16,183 bases of DNA. Origin: an uncultured Verrucomicrobiales bacterium. Lineage in GTDB: Bacteria; Verrucomicrobiota; Verrucomicrobiae; Limisphaerales; CANJSG01. Below are positions 6,504 to 14,691 of this stretch, one piece after another (position 1 is the first letter of the stretch; every line of letters starts with the position of its first letter). The stretch spans positions 1 to 16,183 of the forward strand of contig CAMLMI010000073.1 of NCBI GenBank assembly GCA_946480965.1, given 5' to 3'. A model generated the notes under the pieces. That model had not been told where the DNA came from. It did not search any database and saw only the letters and a program-made list of their open reading frames with translations. The position numbers were made by a program, and so were the translations under genes.

Positions 6504-9500
6504 TCAGCACAGCACCCGCTGGATGGCGGAGGCCAGGTGGGCGGGGGAGACGGGCTTGTGGACGAGCTCCTGGATGCCGGCTTCGCGGACCTTCTCGGGC
6601 GTCCAGGTGCCGCTGAACCCGGTGACGAGGATGATCGGCACCTGGGGACGGAGTGCGATGAGCCGCGCGGCAAGGTCTATGCCGGTCATGCCGGGCATGG
6701 AGAGATCCGTGACCACGATGTCGAAGGCGTGGGGATCGACGGCGAAAAGGGCGAGGGCCTGCTCGGGGTCGTTGACGGCGTGGACGTCGAACTGGAGGCG
6801 TTTGAGGAGCTTTTCGACGGAGGAACAGATCGCCGCTTCGTCGTCCACGAAGAGGACGCGCTGGCCCCGGCCCTTGGGCATGGGGACGGTTTCGTTCTCG
6901 AAGGGATCGACTTCGAGCCGCTGCACGGGCAGGTAGATCTCGAAGACGGTGCCGACCCCTTTCTCGCTGGAGACGCGGATGGCGCCGTCATGGTCCTTGA
7001 CGATGCCGTGGACGACGGCGAGGCCGAGGCCGGTGCCTTCGCCGGGGGGCTTGGTGGTGAAGAAGGGCTCGAAGATACGCTTCGTGGTCTCCTCGGTCAT
7101 GCCCTGGCCGTTGTCGCGGACGGCGAGACGGACGTGGGGACCGGGCTGGAGTTCCGGCAACGCGTGGCGCAGTGCGAGGGTGACCTCGAAAGGTTTGAGG
7201 GTGACTTCGAGGCGGCCCCGGCTATCCGGCATGGCGTGGGCGGAATTGGTGCAGAGATTCAGCAGGACCTGGTGGATCTGGGTGGGATCGGCCAGGACGG
7301 TCTCGGCGGCGGGATCGATGTCCTGCGCGATCTCGATGCTGGCCGGAAGGGTGGAGCGCAGCATCTTCACGGCTTCGCGGACGACGGTCTGGAGACGGAT
7401 GACGTGCCGCTCGTTCTTCTGCTTCCGGCTGAAGGCGAGGATCTGCTTCACCAGGTTGCGGGCGCGGTCGCCGGACTTGACCACCTGGTCGAGGTGTTCG
7501 CGCACGGGGGAGGTTTCCTCCACGTCCATGCGGGCCAGCTCGGTGTAGGCGAGCATGGCGGCGAGGATGTTGTTGAAGTCATGGGCGATGCCGCCGGCGA
7601 GGGTGCCTATGGCCTCCATCTTCTGCGCCTGGCGGAGCTGGGCCTCCAGGCTGGCCCGGGCCTCCTCGGACTGGCGGCGTTCGGTGACGTCGCGGGCGAT
7701 GATGACGCCGCGTTCCTCGCCGCCGGAGGTCTTGTAGTCGCGGCCGTAGGCTTCGAGCCAGCGCCAGGTGCCGTCGCGGTGCTGGAAGCGGAAGGTCTCG
7801 GCCGATTCGGGCAGCATGAACTTCATCACCGTGGCCGGCAGATCCTCGGGATGGACATGGGCGAAGATGCCGGAGTGGACCAGCTCGGCGGGTTCGTAGC
7901 CGAGCCGCGTCTTGAAGGTGGGACTGACGTAGAGGAACCGGCCGTCGAGCGTGATCTCGGCGACGAGGTCGGAGGAATTCTCGACCAACATGCGGTAGCG
8001 CTCCTCGCTGAAGCGCATGGCCTCCTCGACGCGGCGGCGTTCCGTGATGTCGATGATGAAGCCCTCGATGTGGACGGAGCCGTCGGCGGCCTGCACGCCC
8101 TGGCCGCGTTCCCAGACCCATTTCTCCTGCCCGTCGCGGCTGTGGACGCGATAGACAAGCTCGAAGCGGCGGCCCTGGCCGAGACCGGGCGCGATCTCCT
8201 CGGCCACGCGGGCGCGGTCTTCGGGATGGATCAGCTCGGCGAAGGAGACAGTGCGGTTGCCGATCAGGTCGTCGGGCGCGTAGCCCAACAGGTCGCGCAC
8301 GCCTTCGCTGACGAGCTCCATCGTCCAGTCCGCGTCGTTCCGGCAGCGGTAGGCCATGCCGGGAAGGTTGCCGAGCAGGGTGACGAAGCGGCGCTGGGTT
8401 TCCTTGTGCCGGGCCTCGGCCTCGATGCGTTCCGTGATGTCGCGGACCAGCGTGACGATCAGGCGCTCGCCGCCGATCTCGACGACGTCGGCGGAGAAGA
8501 GCGCGGTGCCCTGCGTGCCGTCGCGGCGGTTGAAGCGGAGTTCCCAGGCATTGACGCGCTTGCCGGCGGCGAGCTGTTCGACGGCGCGGCGGCGGTCTTC
8601 GAGATCGGCCCAGACGTTCAACGCGACGGTGGTCTGGCCGACGGCCTCGTCGGCGGGGATGCCGAAGATGCGCTCGAAGCCGTCGTTGGTCTCGAGGATC
8701 ATGCCGTCCTCCATCCGCGTGAGCGTGATGGCGTCGGGCGAGTTGCGGAACACGGAGGAATAGCGCTCCTCGGACACGGCCAGGGCGCGTTCGGTGTCCT
8801 TGCGCTCGGTGATGTCGCGGGACTCGGGCAGGAGCAGCACGACCTCGCCGGCTTCGTCCTTCACCGGCTTGAGCGAGAAGTCGACGGTGATTATGCCGCC
8901 GTCCTTGGTGGGGTGCTCCGCCTCGAAGCGCACGGTGCGCCCGCGCGCGGCGCGTTCGATCGCGTCGCGCAGCCTGGTCTGGAGCGCCGGGGTGTGGTTC
9001 CACCACGGCGTTTCCCAGAAGGGCTTCCCGATCACCTCGGAGCGGCGGGCCCCGATGGAGCGGAGGGAGGTGTCGTTGGCCTCCACCAGCGTGCCGTCGG
9101 GCTTGAGCAGGCCGACGAACTGGAAGGCGCTGTTGAAGATCGCGCGGAAGCGGCTCTCGCTGCGGCGCAGCGCCACCTCGGCGTTCTTCAGCTCCGTGGT
9201 GTCCACCATGATGCCGCGCAGCAGCACCGGGCGGCCGTTTTCGGAGGTGACGCTGACGATGTCGCGCAGCCAGAGCACGCGGCCATCGGCGGCGATCATG
9301 CGGTATTCGAAGACGTGGCCGCGCAGCAGCGCCGTCTCGGACGCGCAGAACTCGACGGCGCTCTGCCGGTCGTCGGGATGGATCTTCGCGGGCCAGACCC
9401 GGTCGTTGAACCAGTCGGCCACGGGGTAGCCGAGCATCCGCTCGGCCTGGTGGCTGACAAAGGTGAACTTCAGCGTGGCGGCGTCGGCCTCCCAGAAAAT

Positions 9501-10385
9501 GCCGTCGAGGCTGTTCAGCAGGTCGGTGTGCCGGGCCTCGACCGTCTGGAGGGTCTGGCGGTCGAGATGCCGCTCCGTGATGTCCTGGAGCGCGCCGTAG
9601 AGCCGGACGATGCGGCCATGGTGGGCTTCGGCCCGGCCGCGGGCGCGGATGCGGACGGGATTGCCCAGGGTGTCGGTGGCGTCGAGCTCCAGGTCCCAGG
9701 CTTCGCCGAGGGTCTTGCCCCGGCGCATGGCTTCCTCCAGGCGGGCGCGGGATTCCGGCGCGAAGAACCCGGCCATGTGTTCCGCCGTGGGGACGAACGC
9801 CGCCGGGTCCGCCGAGAAGATGCGGCAGGTCTCCGCCGTCCAGAAGAGCCGCCCCGACCCGAGGTCCAGTTCCCAGCCGCCGATCTTGGCCACGGACTGC
9901 GATTCCTCCAGCAACCGTTCTTGGCGGCGGATCGCCTCCACGTCGGCGATGGAACCGGCCATGTGGGTCGGTTTCCCGGAAGCGTCGCGCAGGGCCGACC
10001 CGCGCGCATGGAAGGTGCCGTAGGAACCGTCGGGCCGCCGGAAGCGGAGATCGACCCGGTATGGAAGGTGGTCTTCGAGGTGGCGGCGCAGCGCCTCCGC
10101 CATGAGCGGCTGGTCCTCCGGGTGGAGCAATTGCTCGACGAAGGCGTAGTTGCCCGGGAACTGGGCGCGTTCCACCCCGAGCATCTCGAAGGTGCGGTCG
10201 GACCAGAAGACTTCGTCCGTGAGCAGGTTCCACTCCCAGATGCCGTCGTTGGAGGCCTCCATCAGGAGCTTCAGCCGCTGGGCGTCGCTGGCGAGGCCGT
10301 GGGCCGGGACGATGGCGGTGTCCTCGGCCAAGTAGCCGCGCGCCTGCGCCGTCTGGAGGAGGGCGATGAGCTGTTCGCGGGACAT
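6504..10385 (-). CDS. Hybrid sensor histidine kinase with about seven PAS domains and a C-terminal receiver
   Basis: Signal-transducing kinase of 1293 residues. I see tandem PAS/PAC units at about 35-155, 160-275, 285-400, 410-530, 538-655, 665-785 and 792-905; most close with a D-[IVT]-TE[RL]-type PAC end such as DITER. A HisKA domain follows with the phospho-accepting His935 in [16 protein letters not shown]. The HATPase has the N-box [12 protein letters not shown] (Asn1043, Asn1047), DNGQGM (1091-1096), FEPFFTTK and GEGTGLGL. The receiver (1175-1293) has DDE at 1181-1183, phospho-acceptor Asp1227 in [12 protein letters not shown], Thr1255 and Lys1277, all intact. There are no membrane segments or signal peptide, so it is probably cytoplasmic. 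The frame stays open to 11399, but PAS homology begins just after the ATG at 10385; a GTG at 10406 is the alternative start. No output regulator is adjacent. The signal is unknown. Confidence 0.93.
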   Translation of the reverse strand: MSREQLIALLQTAQARGYLAEDTAIVPAHGLASDAQRLKLLMEASNDGIWEWNLLTDEVFWSDRTFEMLGVERAQFPGNYAFVEQLLHPEDQPLMAEALRRHLEDHLPYRVDLRFRRPDGSYGTFHARGSALRDASGKPTHMAGSIADVEAIRRQERLLEESQSVAKIGGWELDLGSGRLFWTAETCRIFSADPAAFVPTAEHMAGFFAPESRARLEEAMRRGKTLGEAWDLELDATDTLGNPVRIRARGRAEAHHGRIVRLYGALQDITERHLDRQTLQTVEARHTDLLNSLDGIFWEADAATLKFTFVSHQAERMLGYPVADWFNDRVWPAKIHPDDRQSAVEFCASETALLRGHVFEYRMIAADGRVLWLRDIVSVTSENGRPVLLRGIMVDTTELKNAEVALRRSESRFRAIFNSAFQFVGLLKPDGTLVEANDTSLRSIGARRSEVIGKPFWETPWWNHTPALQTRLRDAIERAARGRTVRFEAEHPTKDGGIITVDFSLKPVKDEAGEVVLLLPESRDITERKDTERALAVSEERYSSVFRNSPDAITLTRMEDGMILETNDGFERIFGIPADEAVGQTTVALNVWADLEDRRRAVEQLAAGKRVNAWELRFNRRDGTQGTALFSADVVEIGGERLIVTLVRDITERIEAEARHKETQRRFVTLLGNLPGMAYRCRNDADWTMELVSEGVRDLLGYAPDDLIGNRTVSFAELIHPEDRARVAEEIAPGLGQGRRFELVYRVHSRDGQEKWVWERGQGVQAADGSVHIEGFIIDITERRRVEEAMRFSEERYRMLVENSSDLVAEITLDGRFLYVSPTFKTRLGYEPAELVHSGIFAHVHPEDLPATVMKFMLPESAETFRFQHRDGTWRWLEAYGRDYKTSGGEERGVIIARDVTERRQSEEARASLEAQLRQAQKMEAIGTLAGGIAHDFNNILAAMLAYTELARMDVEETSPVREHLDQVVKSGDRARNLVKQILAFSRKQKNERHVIRLQTVVREAVKMLRSTLPASIEIAQDIDPAAETVLADPTQIHQVLLNLCTNSAHAMPDSRGRLEVTLKPFEVTLALRHALPELQPGPHVRLAVRDNGQGMTEETTKRIFEPFFTTKPPGEGTGLGLAVVHGIVKDHDGAIRVSSEKGVGTVFEIYLPVQRLEVDPFENETVPMPKGRGQRVLFVDDEAAICSSVEKLLKRLQFDVHAVNDPEQALALFAVDPHAFDIVVTDLSMPGMTGIDLAARLIALRPQVPIILVTGFSGTWTPEKVREAGIQELVHKPVSPAHLASAIQRVLC

Positions 10386-10722
10386 TTCGGAGAAGCGAGA
10401 GGACACGGGTGCAGCGTAGCCGTCGCCGGGAAAAACGCAGGCAAATTTCCCGACGGACAAGAGTTTCAAGGACTGGAGGGTTGGACCTGGACCGCGATCC
10501 GAAGCGCCGTAGGCGCACAGAGGAACCCGTGGCCACCGGAGGCGGCCGTTCGGACCTGGCCCTCCGACACGCTCTTTGTCTCCGTCCGTGGCGGATCGGT
10601 TTTCGCTCATTGCAGACGGCGAAGAAGCCGGAGCCGCTGTTTTCTCTCTCGCTTGGTCAGGTTCTCTCCCCAAGGAAGTTCTTGCCCTCGGCGCGGCCGG
10701 TCCGGGAAATACCCGCGCCATC
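10386..10722. other. Divergent intergenic region (337 bases) with GC-rich hairpins, no gene seen
   Basis: Separates the kinase start (10385, minus) from the NAD(P)HX gene (10723, plus), so it must hold both promoters, but I found no convincing -35/-10 pair. It contains the short hairpin GCGCC-GTA-GGCGC (10504-10516) and pyrimidine-rich stretches. Both flanking reading frames remain open through it, which reflects high GC rather than coding. Its look, with low-complexity phrases and short inverted repeats, suggests a dispersed intergenic element. Confidence 0.5.
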
Positions 10723-12270
10723 ATGTCCATACCCGTCCTGTCCATCGCCGAGATGCGCGCCTGGGAAAACGCTTCCTGGGCCGCCAACGTCGCCGCCGAC
10801 CGCGTCATCGCCCGCGTCGGCCAGCTCGTGGCCGAGCGCGCCCTGTCGTTGACCAAGCCGGGAGACGCGATTCTCGTGCTCGCCGGCAAGGGCCACAACG
10901 GCGACGACGCCCGCGCCGCCGCCATGCAGATCAAGGACCGCCGGGTGCAGCGGATCGACTTCCGCCACTTCGAGGGCGGCCTGCTGGAGTTCCGCTCCCT
11001 CCAGGGACGGCCCGCGTTGGTCATCGACGGTCTCTTCGGCATCGGCCTGAACCGCGAGCTCGACGCGGAATGGAAGTCCGTCATCGACGACCTCAACGCG
11101 ATGGATCTGCCGGTGTTGAGCATCGACGTGCCCAGCGGCTTGAACGCCGACACCGGCGCGAGATTCGGCACCGCCGTCCGCGCCACCGTCACCTTGACGC
11201 TGGCCGCGCCCAAGACCGGCCTCCTGATGACGCAGGCGTCGCCGTGGGTCGGCCACTTGGAAGTCGCGCCCGAGATCGGTCTCTTGCCGATGGACGACGG
11301 GCTCTCCGGGAAGGGTGTTGCACCCGAGCCCGAACCCGATCGTCCCGTGGCCGTGGCCGCGTGGGGCACGGAAGTGACCGTCGCCACCGTCTCGCGCAAC
11401 GCCCGCTATCGGCTCGCTTCGACCACCGACCGCCAGCTTTGGGTGCGCCCCGGCGATTATCTCGGCTTCCCGCCGTCGCGCGACGTGTCGTCGCACAAGG
11501 GCACCTTCGGCCATCTGGCCATCGTGGCCGGCAGCCGGGGCTACCACGGCGCGGCGGTGTTGGCCGCGACCGGCGCGTTGCGGGCCCGGCCGGGTCTGGT
11601 TTCCGCCGTGGTGCCGGAATCGGTCTATGTGCCGGTGGCCTCGCAGCTCCAGGCGGCGATGGTCCATGCGTGGGAAGAGGTGCAGCGCTTGCCGGAATCC
11701 ACCACCGCCATCCTCGTCGGTCCCGGATTGGCCAATGCGTCCCGCCCCGCCGATCTGGTCGAGCACGTGCAGGTGCTCTGGGACTCCTCGCCGTTGCCGA
11801 TGGTGGCGGATGCCAGCGCGCTCGATTTTCTGCCCGAAGCCCGGCCCCGCACCGAAGCCGTGCGCGTGCTCACGCCGCATCCCGGCGAAGCCGCGCGGCT
11901 CCTCGGCTGCACCGCCGCCGAAGTGCAGGCCGATCGTCCCGGCGCGCTGCGCAAACTCTCCGGCCGCTTCGGTGGCTGCTGGGTGATCCTGAAGGGCCAC
12001 CGCACCCTCGTCGGCCGCAATACCGGCCCGATCCTCGTCAACAGCTCCGGCAATCCCGGCCTGGCCCAGGGCGGCAGCGGCGATCTGCTCGCGGGATTCA
12101 TCGGCGGCCTGCTGGCCCAGCCGCTCCTTCTCCAGGGCGACATCGCCCGGCTCCTTTCCTTCGCCGTTTGGGAACACGGCCAATCCGCCGACCGGCTGGC
12201 GAAGAAGTCCGCCAACTGGATCATCCGCGATCTCGCCGTCGAACTCGGGCGCGAAGTCGTCACCGGTTGA
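10723..12270 (+). CDS. nnrD: Bifunctional NAD(P)H-hydrate epimerase / ADP-dependent dehydratase
   Basis: Repairs damaged (hydrated) NADH and NADPH. The N-terminal YjeF_N domain (about 1-215) epimerises R- and S-NAD(P)HX; the C-terminal ribokinase-like domain (about 235-515) dehydrates the S form with ADP. 515 residues, the same as E. coli NnrD. Seen: AGKGHNGDDARAAA (54-67), the catalytic-loop Asp in VIDGLFGIGLNREL (Asp102), VLSIDVPSGLNADTG, then HKGTFGHLAIVAGSRGYHG (258-276), LTPHPGEAARLLG, LKGHRTLVG and NPGLAQGGSGDLLAGF with catalytic Asp454. The first motif departs from the usual GNNGGDG. The start is the ATG at 10723, where homology begins; the frame is open 49 codons further upstream without similarity. 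First gene of a plus-strand run; the cupin gene follows after 39 bases. Confidence 0.93.
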   Translation: MSIPVLSIAEMRAWENASWAANVAADRVIARVGQLVAERALSLTKPGDAILVLAGKGHNGDDARAAAMQIKDRRVQRIDFRHFEGGLLEFRSLQGRPALVIDGLFGIGLNRELDAEWKSVIDDLNAMDLPVLSIDVPSGLNADTGARFGTAVRATVTLTLAAPKTGLLMTQASPWVGHLEVAPEIGLLPMDDGLSGKGVAPEPEPDRPVAVAAWGTEVTVATVSRNARYRLASTTDRQLWVRPGDYLGFPPSRDVSSHKGTFGHLAIVAGSRGYHGAAVLAATGALRARPGLVSAVVPESVYVPVASQLQAAMVHAWEEVQRLPESTTAILVGPGLANASRPADLVEHVQVLWDSSPLPMVADASALDFLPEARPRTEAVRVLTPHPGEAARLLGCTAAEVQADRPGALRKLSGRFGGCWVILKGHRTLVGRNTGPILVNSSGNPGLAQGGSGDLLAGFIGGLLAQPLLLQGDIARLLSFAVWEHGQSADRLAKKSANWIIRDLAVELGREVVTG

Positions 12271-12309
12271 CCCGGCAACGGCGCGGGGCGGATCGGTGGG
12301 CTTTCAACC

Positions 12310-12789
12310 ATGCGCAAGATCAACACCCACGAGCTGGAAGAAGTCTCCTGGACTTCGCCCAAGGGGAAGTTCGGCGGCTTCGGGAAGGAGATTTCCGAAG
12401 CGCTCGGACGCGACCCGGAATCGACCGACCTCCAAAAACGCCATCCGTTCGACGTCGAGCTGATGCGCATTCCGCCGGGCAAGTCCTCCTGCCCGTATCA
12501 TTCCCACAGCGCACAGTGGGAATTCTTCCACGTCCTCGCCGGGCAAGGTGCCGTGCGCCATCAGGACGGCGCCACGGCGGTCGGTCCGGGCGACGCCTTC
12601 CTCTTTCCGCCCGGCGAGCCGCACGAGCTGATCAATGACGGCACGGTGGATCTCCTCGTCTATGTCGTGGCCGACAACCCCATCGGCGAATCCTGCCACT
12701 ACCCCGACAGCGGCAAATGGCTGGTGCGCTCCCCGGAGCGGCGGCTGATCCGGTCCAACGACCTGGACTACTACGACGGCGAGGAGTAA
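12310..12789 (+). CDS. Cupin-domain protein, metal-binding type, function unknown
   Basis: A single-domain cupin of 159 residues. Both classical cupin motifs are complete. Motif 1, G-x5-H-x-H-x4-E-x6-G, is seen as GKSSCPYHSHSAQWEFFHVL (His64, His66, Glu71). Motif 2, G-x5-P-x-G-x2-H-x3-N, is seen as GDAFLFPPGEPHELIN (His105). All four metal ligands are present, so a Fe, Mn, Ni or Zn site is likely. The acidic tail ends DYYDGEE. The closest family type is the mannose-6-phosphate isomerase-like or sugar-binding small cupins, but no reaction can be assigned. It starts 39 bases after the NAD(P)HX repair gene on the same strand and is probably cotranscribed. Confidence 0.85.
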   Translation: MRKINTHELEEVSWTSPKGKFGGFGKEISEALGRDPESTDLQKRHPFDVELMRIPPGKSSCPYHSHSAQWEFFHVLAGQGAVRHQDGATAVGPGDAFLFPPGEPHELINDGTVDLLVYVVADNPIGESCHYPDSGKWLVRSPERRLIRSNDLDYYDGEE

Positions 12790-12807
12790 GGCGGCTTGGC
12801 TCCCGGT

Positions 12808-12822
12808 TTCCCGTCACGGGAA
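12808..12822. repeat. 15-base palindrome between the cupin and OlsB-like genes
   Basis: TTCCCGT-C-ACGGGAA, a perfect 7+1+7 palindrome in the 75-base gap after the cupin stop and 42 bases before the preferred olsB ATG. It may be an operator or an RNA hairpin. There is no U-tract, so it is not a standard intrinsic terminator. Confidence 0.4.
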
Positions 12823-12864
12823 GTTCACCGGGGCGTCTCGGGTCCGTCTCGGGGCGGTGGCGGA

Positions 12865-13677
12865 ATGGGTTCGTCGGACACGGCCGGTTGGACCGTGTTC
12901 GCCGAACGAATGAACACCTTGAACTACGTGGGCGGGCGAGTCCTCGCCCGGGGACAGTCGGCCGGAGCGTATCGCCTGCGCCTGGCGGAATCGACGGCCG
13001 ACGTGCGGGCCGCCCAGGCGCTGCGCTTCATCGTCTTCAACCTGGAGATGAACGAGGGGCTGGAGTCTTCCTACGCCACGCTGCGGGACGAGGACCCTTT
13101 CGACGCGATCTGCGACCACCTGCTGGTGGAGGAAGAGGCGACGGGCGATGTGGTGGGGACGTATCGGCTGCAGACGGGGATGCGGGCGGCGGCGCACCGG
13201 GGCTTCTACAGCGCGCAGGAGTTCGATCTCTTCCCGTTGGAACCGCTCCGGCCGCAACTCGTGGAGCTGGGCCGCGCGTGCGTCCATGTGCGCCACCGGA
13301 ACCTCGCGGTGCTGGCGCTCTTGTGGAAAGGCATCGCCGCTTATGCCCGCGAGCGGGGAGGACGCTACCTGATCGGATGCAGCTCCTTGTCCTCGACCGA
13401 CGCGACGGTGGGGGCCTCGGCCTACTCGCACCTCATGCGGCGGCATCTGGTGGCGGAGGCGTTCCAGGTGGTGCCCCAGCCCGGTTGGGAATGTCCGCTG
13501 GACCGTCTGGCCGAAGAGACGCCGAAGATCCCCCGGCTGCTGACGGCGTATCTCTCCTTCGGCGCGAAGATCTGTGGCCGGCCGGCCATCGACCGCGAGT
13601 TCCGCACGATCGACTTCTTCACCCTGCTGGACCTCCAGGACCTGCCGGAAGAGACGGTCAACCGCTTCCTGAAATAG
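12865..13677 (+). CDS. olsB: OlsB-like L-ornithine N-alpha-acyltransferase (GNAT, hemolysin-like family)
   Basis: Likely transfers a 3-hydroxyacyl chain from acyl-ACP to the alpha-amino group of ornithine, the first step of ornithine lipid synthesis. The family pattern is clear: LRLAESTADVRAAQALRFIV, FNLEMNEGL, DPFDAICDHLLVEEEATGDV, VGTYRLQTG, LVELGRACVHVRHRNLAVLA and GGRYLIGCSSLSSTD, then KIPRLLTAYLSFGAKICGRP and AIDREFRTIDFFTLLDL. The ATG at 12865 gives 270 residues; the ATG at 12910 (MNTLNYVGG) is equally possible, and a TTG at 12796 is less likely. Neither ATG has a strong Shine-Dalgarno. The stop is six bases before the next gene, which encodes a PlsC-type acyltransferase, so the two form the usual OlsB/OlsA pair. 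The exact amino acid acceptor is inferred; other amino-lipids are possible. Confidence 0.8.
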   Translation: MGSSDTAGWTVFAERMNTLNYVGGRVLARGQSAGAYRLRLAESTADVRAAQALRFIVFNLEMNEGLESSYATLRDEDPFDAICDHLLVEEEATGDVVGTYRLQTGMRAAAHRGFYSAQEFDLFPLEPLRPQLVELGRACVHVRHRNLAVLALLWKGIAAYARERGGRYLIGCSSLSSTDATVGASAYSHLMRRHLVAEAFQVVPQPGWECPLDRLAEETPKIPRLLTAYLSFGAKICGRPAIDREFRTIDFFTLLDLQDLPEETVNRFLK

Positions 13678-13683
13678 ACGACC

Positions 13684-14583
13684 ATGCTTCCGGGTGGACA
13701 CCCCCGTCTGCTGCGCTGCTCCGACGCTCTGGGTGGCGTCGTCAGGGACACGGGCAGTCGGGGAGGCGGACGGGGCTGTCCGCCCGGAAGCGAGGAAACC
13801 CGTGCCGGATCGAAGGGTTCGCCGCATCCCGTTCGCGCGGCCACGAGGCTCGCCCGGTTCCTGCTGGTCTGCGCGGCGGCACTGGCGGACTTCACCCTGC
13901 TAGTTTGGCCTACGGGCCCAGACAACAAGGTCCGGGCGCGGACACAATGGTGCCACCGCTGGGCGCGTCGGTTCGCAGTTTGCCTGCGGCTGGAGGTCAC
14001 GGTGGAGGGCGACCCGCCCGCAGAGGGTCTGCTGGTCGCGAACCACGTCTCTTACCTCGACATCGTGGCGCTCGCGACGACCCGCCCGCTCGTCTTCGTC
14101 TCCAAGGCCGAGGTGCGTTCCTGGCCGGTGATCGGCTGGCTGACGCGTTGCGCCGGGACGCTCTTCCTGAAACGCGAGGCCAAGGCGGACGTCGCGCGCG
14201 TGGGACAAGGGTTCGCCCCGTTGGTCGAGGCGGGGGAAGTGGTCGCGTTGTTCCCCGAAGGCACGAGTTCCGGCGGGGGAACAGTCCTGCCGTTCAAGCC
14301 GTCGCTCTTCGCCCCGGCGGCGGAACGGGGCTGGGCCGTCACCCCGGCCGCGATCCGCTACGAGCTGGAGGACGGCGATGTCCCGAGCGAAGTGGCGTAT
14401 TGGGGCGACATGACGTTCTTCCCGCACTTCCTGAACCTCCTGTCGAAAAGCCGCATTCGGGCGACGATCCGCTACGGCGAACCGATCCGCGGCGTGCCGG
14501 ACCGCAAGGCCTTGGCGAAGGCGGCGGAGAGAAGCGTGCAGCAGATGCACCGGCTGAATTCGGAACCGACGTCCGGGCGTTGA
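13684..14583 (+). CDS. olsA: OlsA-like 1-acyl-glycerol-3-phosphate-type O-acyltransferase (PlsC family)
   Basis: Second step of ornithine lipid synthesis: O-acylation of lyso-ornithine lipid. 299 residues. PlsC motifs: NHVSYLDI (His121, Asp126), LFLKREAK for block II, FPEGTSSGGG (190-199, block III) and VTPAAIRY for block IV. One hydrophobic segment, ARFLLVCAAALADFTLLVW (about 57-75), would anchor it to the inner membrane. The ATG at 13684 lies six bases after the upstream stop, supporting it, but the first 45 residues are Gly/Arg-rich, unlike the family, and include a DNA palindrome (13765-13784). The true start might be a non-ATG codon further in. It could also act on lysophosphatidic acid; the OlsB-like neighbour favours the OlsA role. 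Confidence 0.82.
   Translation: MLPGGHPRLLRCSDALGGVVRDTGSRGGGRGCPPGSEETRAGSKGSPHPVRAATRLARFLLVCAAALADFTLLVWPTGPDNKVRARTQWCHRWARRFAVCLRLEVTVEGDPPAEGLLVANHVSYLDIVALATTRPLVFVSKAEVRSWPVIGWLTRCAGTLFLKREAKADVARVGQGFAPLVEAGEVVALFPEGTSSGGGTVLPFKPSLFAPAAERGWAVTPAAIRYELEDGDVPSEVAYWGDMTFFPHFLNLLSKSRIRATIRYGEPIRGVPDRKALAKAAERSVQQMHRLNSEPTSGR
13765..13784. repeat. GGCGGAC / GTCCGCC palindrome inside the olsA N-terminal coding region
   Basis: GGCGGAC (13765-13771), loop GGGGCT, GTCCGCC (13778-13784): a perfect 7-bp stem. A related phrase, AAGTCCGCCCC, appears at 14654-14664 in the next intergenic gap. It resembles GC-rich intergenic palindromes rather than coding sequence. Confidence 0.4.
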
Positions 14584-14637
14584 GGACAGCGCGGGAACCA
14601 TGCGGCTTGGCGATCGACCACAATGGCTAGAGACACA

Positions 14638-14664
14638 GGCGGGCAGGGCTTCCAAGTCCGCCCC
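14638..14664. repeat. Imperfect GC-rich palindrome in the convergent gap olsA / NHL gene
   Basis: GGCGG (14638-14642) faces CCGCC (14658-14662), with a partly complementary interior (GGGCTTCCAAGTC). It lies in the 108-base gap between two convergent stop codons and shares GTCCGCC with the palindrome at 13765-13784. It may act as a weak terminator for the plus-strand unit, but no U-tract follows. Nothing else is seen in this gap. Confidence 0.3.
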
Positions 14665-14691
14665 TACCCAGCGGCTGATGGAACGTCGATC

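Noticed and set aside
6485..6506. Possible terminator of the kinase gene (TGAGGC / GCCTCA)
   Set aside because: Only 6 bp, overlaps the stop codon, and is not followed by a U-run on the minus strand.
10386..11399. N-terminal extension of the histidine kinase to 11399
   Set aside because: The extension overlaps the NAD(P)HX repair gene antisense and has no PAS similarity; the ATG at 10385 comes just before the first PAS domain.
6537..12638. Very long plus-strand open frame (about 2030 codons) opposite the histidine kinase
   Set aside because: It is antisense to a gene with a complete set of PAS, HisKA, HATPase and receiver motifs and then runs out of frame through nnrD. Its translation is Gly/Asp/Val/Leu-rich or Arg-rich with no domain. 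High GC explains the lack of stops.
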